64,000 nucleotides of DNA. It comes from Rhodospirillaceae bacterium UBA1479 (GTDB taxonomy: Bacteria; Pseudomonadota; Alphaproteobacteria; Rhodospirillales; Casp-alpha2). Below are positions 58,851 through 64,000 of this stretch, piece by piece (position 1 is the first letter of the stretch; every line of letters starts with the position of its first letter). Under the pieces are notes generated by a model. It was given only the letters and a program-made list of their open reading frames with translations. It ran no database searches and was not told the origin of the DNA. The stretch lies in the NCBI GenBank assembly GCA_002325375.1, contig DCRZ01000002.1, forward strand, positions 62,001 to 126,000, given 5' to 3'. Made by a program: the position numbers and the translations under genes.

Positions 58851-60260
58851 TCAGTCCGGCCACACCGGCGGATGGGTGCCCAGGGGGGCTGCCGGCAGGT
58901 CCCAGCGCGGCGGCGTTTCCGACAATTGGACGACCGGCTTCAGGTGTTCCATGCGGCCCCAGGCGGTGTCGTGGATTTCCATCAGGTCCTTGACGTCGTC
59001 GTAGCCGGGCTCCGCCAATTGCATGGCGGCGTCGCCGCCGGTCCGGCCCAGGCCGTCGATCCAATGGCCGCTTTGCGCCAATGACAGGCGGACCAGCCAA
59101 CTGCCGCCGATCGTGGCGCGGCGGCGCAGGGCTTCCATGGCGCCGAAGGCGGCCAGGTATCCGGAGACATAGTCGAGCGCCTGCGCCGGCAGATGGCGGG
59201 GCGTGTCGAGGCCGCCGTGTTCGGCCGCGATGCCCATGGCGCATTGGGCCAGGGAATCGAAGCCCCGACGGTGGGCCCAGGGGCCTTCGTGGCCCCAGGC
59301 GCTGAGGCTGACGAAGACGATCCCGGGACGCAGTTCGGCTAGCCGTTCCGGCGTCAGGCCGCGCCCGGCCAGGGTTCCCGGGCGGTGCCCCTGGGTGACC
59401 ACGTCGGCCTGTTTGATGAGGGCGTCGAGGGTATCCGACGCACCCGGGTCGCGCAGATCCAGATTGGCGGCCAGCTTGCCGTGGCCGGTGTCGCGCAGCA
59501 GGCTGTCGTCGTCCGGGCGGTCGGGCCGCCCGATGCGCATGACCTGTGCCCCGTGCTCCGCCAGGGTGCGTCCGCAGACCGGCCCGGCGATGACGCGCAC
59601 CAGCTCCAAGGCACGGATGCCGGACAGCGGCCGGTCGCCCTTCGGTAGGGGGTCAACCGGCGCGTCGCCGATTTTTTCGATGCTTATCAGCGGTAGGTCC
59701 GCGACGGCCTTGCCCTGGGGATGGTTGGCCCATTCGTCCTTGCTGCGGACCATGAAGGCGCAGAGGTTCCGTTCCGCCACGGCGGCCTCGAACGCAGCGG
59801 CGTCCCAGGTGCCAAGCGCCGCGGTGACGGCCGCCCGGTCGGATGCGCAACCCAGAATGTCGAGGATCCCCTCGGCCAACCAAGGGTAGTTACAGTGAAG
59901 CTGGACCCAGCGTCCGTCGGCGCAGCGGTACAGGCCTGAGATATCCGCCCAGGCCGCTCCGAAACCGGCCGTTCCCACGCGGACATGGCGATTGGAGCGC
60001 ATGGCCAGCGCCGCCGCGCGGAGATCCACGGCGATGTCCTGCGACCGCCCGGTCTTCAGGCGCCACAGGGCGTCGGCGGCCAGCCCGACCGCGCCCAGCA
60101 CCGCCGCGCCGGCGGTGGCCACGCGGAAAGTTGTGGGTAACTGGGGGTCCGCGCCGGTAAAGGCGGGGGTGTCGGAAGCCCGCCCTTCCCAGCCCACGGC
60201 GTCTAGAATTTCGGTCAATGCTTGCTGGGATGAAGACGGCGTTGGCATCGTTTCGAACAT
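58851..60260 (-). CDS. CaiB/BaiF (class III) CoA-transferase family protein
   Basis: A 469-residue protein with the CoA-transferase III fold: ALELVRVIAGPVCGRTLAEHGAQV, DLRDPGASDTLDALIKQADV and GLTPERLAELRPGIVFVSLS are typical. The usual aspartate position in the N-terminal block and the C-terminal domain are present. It has an additional N-terminal region (about 1-210) that looks like a second, partial CoA-transferase domain (LKTGRSQDIAVDLRAAALA). The start ATG is 60260 or 60248, both with weak ribosome sites. The acyl substrate is unknown. Confidence 0.85.
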   Translation of the reverse strand: MFETMPTPSSSQQALTEILDAVGWEGRASDTPAFTGADPQLPTTFRVATAGAAVLGAVGLAADALWRLKTGRSQDIAVDLRAAALAMRSNRHVRVGTAGFGAAWADISGLYRCADGRWVQLHCNYPWLAEGILDILGCASDRAAVTAALGTWDAAAFEAAVAERNLCAFMVRSKDEWANHPQGKAVADLPLISIEKIGDAPVDPLPKGDRPLSGIRALELVRVIAGPVCGRTLAEHGAQVMRIGRPDRPDDDSLLRDTGHGKLAANLDLRDPGASDTLDALIKQADVVTQGHRPGTLAGRGLTPERLAELRPGIVFVSLSAWGHEGPWAHRRGFDSLAQCAMGIAAEHGGLDTPRHLPAQALDYVSGYLAAFGAMEALRRRATIGGSWLVRLSLAQSGHWIDGLGRTGGDAAMQLAEPGYDDVKDLMEIHDTAWGRMEHLKPVVQLSETPPRWDLPAAPLGTHPPVWPD

Positions 60261-60434
60261 GCTTTTGGACTCATTAAGGATGCACATTTGGGTACTTATA
60301 CATCCTTGCATTCATGCGGCCTATGCTTTGAAATGCGCACAGCCTCTCATGACAGGGACGGCCAGGATTGCCGGCCAGAAGTTACAAAGGCGTAAGCCAC
60401 GGGCGGCAGGGAATTGAACCAAGGGAGGACGAAT

Positions 60435-61973
60435 ATGTTTCGTCAAATTTTGAAGGGCCTGCCAATCGCGGCGGTTGCACTGGGCATCAGCACGGGTGCG
60501 GCACTGGCAGGTAAGGCCAACGACACGCTAACCTGGGTGACCGACCGCGAATCTCCTGTCGTCGACCCTTACTTCAACCGTACCCGTGAATTGGTCATCA
60601 TCGGCAACACGGCCTGGGACGGCTTGCTGTTCCGGGATCTCAAGAGCGGCAAGTTCGTGCCGCTTCTGGCCAAGTCCTACAAATGGGTCGATAACGTGAC
60701 CCTGGATTTCGAGCTGCGGGAAAACGTCAAGTTCCACGACGGGTCCAGCTTCGGTCCGGAAGACGTGATCTACACGGTGGACTTCACCACCAACAAGGAT
60801 AACGGCGTCGTCACGCTGAAGAACACCAGCTGGATGAAATCGGCCGAGAAAACCGGCCCGAACAGCGTCCGCATTCACCTGCACAAGCCGTTTCCGGCGG
60901 CCCTGGCGTACCTCGCGCAGGCCGTTCCCATCCTGAACGCCGGCCATTACGACAATGCGCCCATGACCCAGGACGGCAAAAAGGACTTCGGTGCGGTCAA
61001 GCCGAACGGCACCGGACCCTACAAGATCACCGAGATCGTGCCGGGCGAGAAGATCGTCATGGTCCGCAACGACGACTATTTCGAGGGCAGCCCCAAGGGC
61101 AAGCCAGCGATCAAGAATCTGGTCTATCGCACGATCAAGGAAATGAACACGCAGATGGCCGAACTGTTGACCGGCGGCGTGGACTGGATCTGGGACGTGC
61201 CGAAGGATCAGGCTGAAAAACTCAGCGCGTCCGGGCAGGTGGATATCGTCAACGCCAAGACGATGCGCATCAGCTATCTGGCGTTCGACGTGGACGGTTC
61301 TTCCGATAATAAGGCGTTCAAGGATTTGCGTGTGCGTCAGGCCTTCGCGCATGCGATCAACCGCGAGTCCATCGTCAAGAATCTGGTCGGCGAAGCGGCG
61401 GCGGTGATCAACACGCCCTGCCACCCGGATCAGGTCGCCTGCGCGCAGGACGTGTCCGGCTATGAATACGACCCCGCCAAGGCCAAGAAGCTTTTGGTCG
61501 AAGCCGGTTATCCCGATGGGTTCGAATTCGACATCTACGCCTATCGTCAGCGTGAATTCACCGAAGCCGTGATCTCCGATCTGGCCAAGATCGGCGTCAA
61601 GGCGAAGCTGAACTTCATGCAGTACCGCAAGCTGCGCGGCTTGGCGCAGAACGGCGTGACCCCGGTCCATCACATGACCTGGGGCTCCTACTCGATTCCG
61701 GATGCGTCGGCCTGCGCCGGGGTGTTCTTCTCGGGCGGCAAGGACGATCCGGCCAACGATCCGAAGGTCAATGAACTGATCAACAAGGCCGGCAACCTGA
61801 CCGATCAAGGCGAGCGTGAAAAGCTCTATAGCGAGGCGTTCAACATGATCTCCAAGAACGTCTATTGGCTGCCGATGTTCACCTACGCCAAGAATTACGC
61901 CTACAACAAGGATCTCTCCATCGAAACGACGTCGGACGAGATTCCGCGCTTCTACACCGCGAAGTGGAAGTAA
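60435..61973 (+). CDS. ABC transporter substrate-binding protein, family 5 (dipeptide/oligopeptide type)
   Basis: A 512-residue periplasmic binding protein with a cleavable signal peptide (ending GAALAGK). Family 5 blocks are the GNTAWDGLLFRDLKSG-like N-terminal lobe, DGSSFGPEDVIYTVDF, and PNGTGPYKITEIVPGE. The fold binds peptides, nickel or other small solutes; the substrate is not evident. A GGGAGG site precedes the ATG. It begins an operon with two permease genes and at least one ATPase gene. Confidence 0.92.
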   Translation: MFRQILKGLPIAAVALGISTGAALAGKANDTLTWVTDRESPVVDPYFNRTRELVIIGNTAWDGLLFRDLKSGKFVPLLAKSYKWVDNVTLDFELRENVKFHDGSSFGPEDVIYTVDFTTNKDNGVVTLKNTSWMKSAEKTGPNSVRIHLHKPFPAALAYLAQAVPILNAGHYDNAPMTQDGKKDFGAVKPNGTGPYKITEIVPGEKIVMVRNDDYFEGSPKGKPAIKNLVYRTIKEMNTQMAELLTGGVDWIWDVPKDQAEKLSASGQVDIVNAKTMRISYLAFDVDGSSDNKAFKDLRVRQAFAHAINRESIVKNLVGEAAAVINTPCHPDQVACAQDVSGYEYDPAKAKKLLVEAGYPDGFEFDIYAYRQREFTEAVISDLAKIGVKAKLNFMQYRKLRGLAQNGVTPVHHMTWGSYSIPDASACAGVFFSGGKDDPANDPKVNELINKAGNLTDQGEREKLYSEAFNMISKNVYWLPMFTYAKNYAYNKDLSIETTSDEIPRFYTAKWK

Positions 61974-61986
61974 CTTTCGTCTGAAT

Positions 61987-62023
61987 GGCGATATCGCCCG
62001 GCGGTCCCGTAAGGGCCGCCGGG
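61987..62023. repeat. intercistronic hairpins in the ABC transporter operon
   Basis: A perfect 12-bp palindrome GGCGATATCGCC (61987-61998) merges into a stem of CCCGGCGG and CCGCCGGG with an inner CCC-GTAA-GGG (61997-62023). Such structures between binding-protein and permease genes often protect the upstream mRNA and lower downstream expression. Confidence 0.65.
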
Positions 62024-62065
62024 TCGCCGTTCGAATTCCAGGGGGGCGGTACGGATGGGCGAAAC

Positions 62066-62983
62066 ATGCTGAAATATATTCTGAAACGGTTGGGGGTCGC
62101 CTTCATGGTGGCGCTGACCGTTTCGGTTATCACGTTTTCATTGATCTATGTTTCCGGCGATCCCGCCGTGGCGCTCGCCGGCGAGGCGGCGTCGAATGAC
62201 GAAATCGAACACATCCGAAAATCCTACGGATACGACCGTCCGATCCCCGTGCAATACATGGATTGGCTCGGCCGGGCCCTGCAGGGTGACTTGGGCCGCT
62301 CCCATTATCTGAAAGAAGACATCTCCGACGTCATTCTTACCCGGCTGCCCAACACGCTGATCCTGGCCGGTTGCGCCATCGCCTTTGCGCTGATCCTGTC
62401 GATCCCCTTGGGCGTGGCGGCGGCGATCCGCCCGAATTCACTGATCGATCGCTTCGCCCTGACGCTTGCCGTGGTCGGCCAGGCGCTGCCGTCGTTCTGG
62501 TTTGCGCTGATCATGATGTTCTTCCTGGGCATTCAGATGCGCTGGCTGCCGATTTCACGGGTCGAGACCTGGCAGGGCTTCATCATGCCGTCCATCGCGC
62601 TGGGCTATTACGTGACGCCGGGCGTCATGCGCCTGACCCGCGCCGGGATGCTCGAGGTTCTGCAGTCGGATTACATCCGCACGGCCAAGGCCAAGGGCCT
62701 GCGTCCCATGGTGGTCCTGTTCAAGCATGCTCTGCGCAACGCCATCATTCCGGTGGTGTCGCTGGCCGCCGTTCAGTTCGGCTTCATGCTCGGCGGGTCG
62801 ATCGTCATCGAAAGCATCTTTGCCATCAACGGGCTCGGCTTCCTGGCCTGGGAGACCATCCAGCGCGGCGATCTGCCCATGATGCAGGCGATCGTGCTGG
62901 TTCTGTCGCTGTTCTACATCGTCATCACCTTCCTGGCTGACATGTTGAACGCCTTCCTCGACCCCCGGATCAGGGTGACCTGA
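62066..62983 (+). CDS. ABC transporter permease (DppB/OppB type)
   Basis: A 305-residue membrane protein with the N-terminal TMD pattern of DppB (MLKYILKRLGVAFMVALTV) and about six helices. The binding-protein-dependent signature loop is RTAKAKGLRPMVVLFKHALRNA. The start is ATG 62066 with a weak ribosome site; it is probably translationally dependent on the upstream mRNA. The second permease follows with a 1-base gap. Confidence 0.92.
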   Translation: MLKYILKRLGVAFMVALTVSVITFSLIYVSGDPAVALAGEAASNDEIEHIRKSYGYDRPIPVQYMDWLGRALQGDLGRSHYLKEDISDVILTRLPNTLILAGCAIAFALILSIPLGVAAAIRPNSLIDRFALTLAVVGQALPSFWFALIMMFFLGIQMRWLPISRVETWQGFIMPSIALGYYVTPGVMRLTRAGMLEVLQSDYIRTAKAKGLRPMVVLFKHALRNAIIPVVSLAAVQFGFMLGGSIVIESIFAINGLGFLAWETIQRGDLPMMQAIVLVLSLFYIVITFLADMLNAFLDPRIRVT

Positions 62984-62984
62984 C

Positions 62985-63932
62985 ATGGCCCGTCAAGATT
63001 CCCAATCAATCGCCCGCTCAGGTGCCGTGCCGTCCGCCGCGCCCGCCGCCGAGAAAATTCTGGAACCGTCGCCCGCGTCGCAGATGCGCCGACGCATCTT
63101 CGGCCACTATGGGATCATGATCGGCGGCACGGTCCTGGCGGCCATCTTCCTGATCGCGATCTTCGCGCCGCTGCTGACGCCGTTCGATCCGATCCTCGAC
63201 CAGGATCTGGCGCAGAAGCTGAAACCGCCGTTCTGGCACGACAGCCCCAAATACGATCCGGCCCATCCGCTGGGCACGGACCTGCAGGGCCGCGATTACC
63301 TGACGCGGCTGGTTCACGGGGCCCAAATTTCGCTGCTGATCGGGTTTTCGGCGATGCTGATTTCCGGGGTCATCGGCACGGCTCTGGGCGTCGCCGCCGG
63401 CTATTTCGGCGGGCGGGTCGACATGGTCGTCAACTTCATCATCACCACACGGCTTTCCATGCCCGTGGTGCTGGTGGCGCTGGCCGTGGTGTCGTTGATC
63501 GGATCCAGCCTGTGGATCGTGATCTGGGTGTTGGGTCTTCTCATATGGGACCGTTTCGCCGTCGTGATGCGAAGCACGACCATGCAGGTGCGCAACCTGG
63601 ATTACGTGGCGGCGGCCCAGGCCTGTGGCTGTTCCACCCTGCGCATCATCATGACGGAAATCATGCCCAATGTGGTCAACCACCTGATCGTGGTGGCGAC
63701 CCTGGAAATGGCCCATGCCATTCTGCTTGAGGCGGCGTTGTCGTTCCTGGGGCTCGGCGTGCAGCCGCCGGCCCCCAGCTGGGGCCTGATGATTTCCGAG
63801 GCCAAGGGCATGATGTTCTTCGACCCCTGGCTGATCGGTGTGCCGGGGGCGGCGCTGTTCGCGCTGATTCTCGCCATCAATCTTCTGGGTGACGGCGTGC
63901 GCGACGTGACCGCACCCGAAAACCGGAATTAG
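62985..63932 (+). CDS. ABC transporter permease (DppC/OppC type)
   Basis: A 315-residue membrane protein with an N-terminal cytosolic tail, the OppC N-terminal block (FDPILDQDLAQKLKPP; HPLGTDLQGRDYLTRLVHGA) and six helices. The EAA-like cytoplasmic loop is LDYVAAAQACGCSTLRIIM. It pairs with the preceding DppB-type permease in the same operon. Confidence 0.93.
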   Translation: MARQDSQSIARSGAVPSAAPAAEKILEPSPASQMRRRIFGHYGIMIGGTVLAAIFLIAIFAPLLTPFDPILDQDLAQKLKPPFWHDSPKYDPAHPLGTDLQGRDYLTRLVHGAQISLLIGFSAMLISGVIGTALGVAAGYFGGRVDMVVNFIITTRLSMPVVLVALAVVSLIGSSLWIVIWVLGLLIWDRFAVVMRSTTMQVRNLDYVAAAQACGCSTLRIIMTEIMPNVVNHLIVVATLEMAHAILLEAALSFLGLGVQPPAPSWGLMISEAKGMMFFDPWLIGVPGAALFALILAINLLGDGVRDVTAPENRN

Positions 63933-63951
63933 GAAGAGGACGAAGAACGGC

Positions 63952-64000
63952 ATGAGCGATCTGATCCTCGAAGTCCGCGACCTGGTCGTCGACATTCCCG
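63952..64000 (+). CDS. ABC transporter ATP-binding protein (DppD type), truncated at the window edge
   Basis: Only the first 16 codons are inside the window (MSDLILEVRDLVVDIP). The start fits the N-terminus of DppD/OppD ATPases, 19 bases after the DppC-type permease with an AGGA-containing leader. The rest runs past position 64000. Confidence 0.75.
   Translation, partial: MSDLILEVRDLVVDIP

Overview
The window is a GC-rich, densely coded chromosomal segment from an alphaproteobacterium, most likely a member of the Rhodospirillales. The pointers are the argH-lptM-lysA-TIGR02302 order, the zinc-ribbon protein/ftsE/ftsX/ydcF/plsC string, a class II (B12-dependent) nrdJ, the chorismate mutase/hisC/tyrA overlap operon, a divergent phaR against a PHA synthase, and a FixK/FNR-type box. 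There is no rRNA, tRNA, CRISPR array, phage or insertion sequence that I can support, so this is mostly core genome with small accessory modules.

Layout. 1-5.6 kb: TetR regulator, small unknown protein, membrane-anchored methyltransferase, Xaa-Pro aminopeptidase, DUF1127 protein, 1-Cys peroxiredoxin, lipoprotein. 5.6-16.5 kb: tlpA-like thioredoxin divergent from argH-lptM-lysA, the large TIGR02302 protein, then zinc-ribbon protein divergent from ftsE-ftsX-ydcF-plsC (cell division and envelope). 16.5-24 kb: nrdJ with a readable promoter, chaC, a REP-like palindromic element, DUF2125, a YqgE-like protein with a signal peptide, a serine protease, DUF350, and a DUF2946-PCuAC copper pair. 24-29.5 kb: aromatic amino acid operon (methyltransferase, chorismate mutase with a degenerate dehydratase/ACT-like tail, hisC, tyrA), GST, cupin, MarR. 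29.5-35.5 kb: katG with a Fur/PerR-type operator, then a nickel module: an InrS-type sensor, an MFS exporter with a His-rich tail and a YqaA protein, divergent from a HupE/UreJ-like permease and a membrane-anchor protein, with a 22-bp palindromic operator between. 35.5-42 kb: EamA exporter, FG-GAP protein, and the full PHB pathway (phaA, phaB, phaC, a PhaE-like partner and phaR) with candidate PhaR and FNR sites.

42-56 kb is dominated by queuosine biosynthesis: queG, queC, queE, two tandem QueD-like genes with altered active sites, queF, tgt and queA. It is interspersed with zntB, an iorAB-type molybdenum oxidoreductase, a DksA-type zinc finger protein and a chemoreceptor. 56-64 kb: YqaE, a small membrane protein, a Gfo/Idh/MocA dehydrogenase, an EamA transporter, a CoA-transferase and the start of a dipeptide-type ABC transporter operon that runs off the end.

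Points most worth a second look: the tandem QueD-like pair, whose members have lost different canonical residues; the roughly 215-bp out-of-frame overlap of the PhaE-like gene with phaC; the InrS/NrsD-like nickel module and its operator; the tandem TTGC-N6-GCAA sites before phaR and the FNR-type box plus promoter before phaAB; and the degenerate chorismate mutase-dehydratase fusion. No single wholly new system stands out beyond doubt. All functions were read from translated motifs and gene context without database searches.
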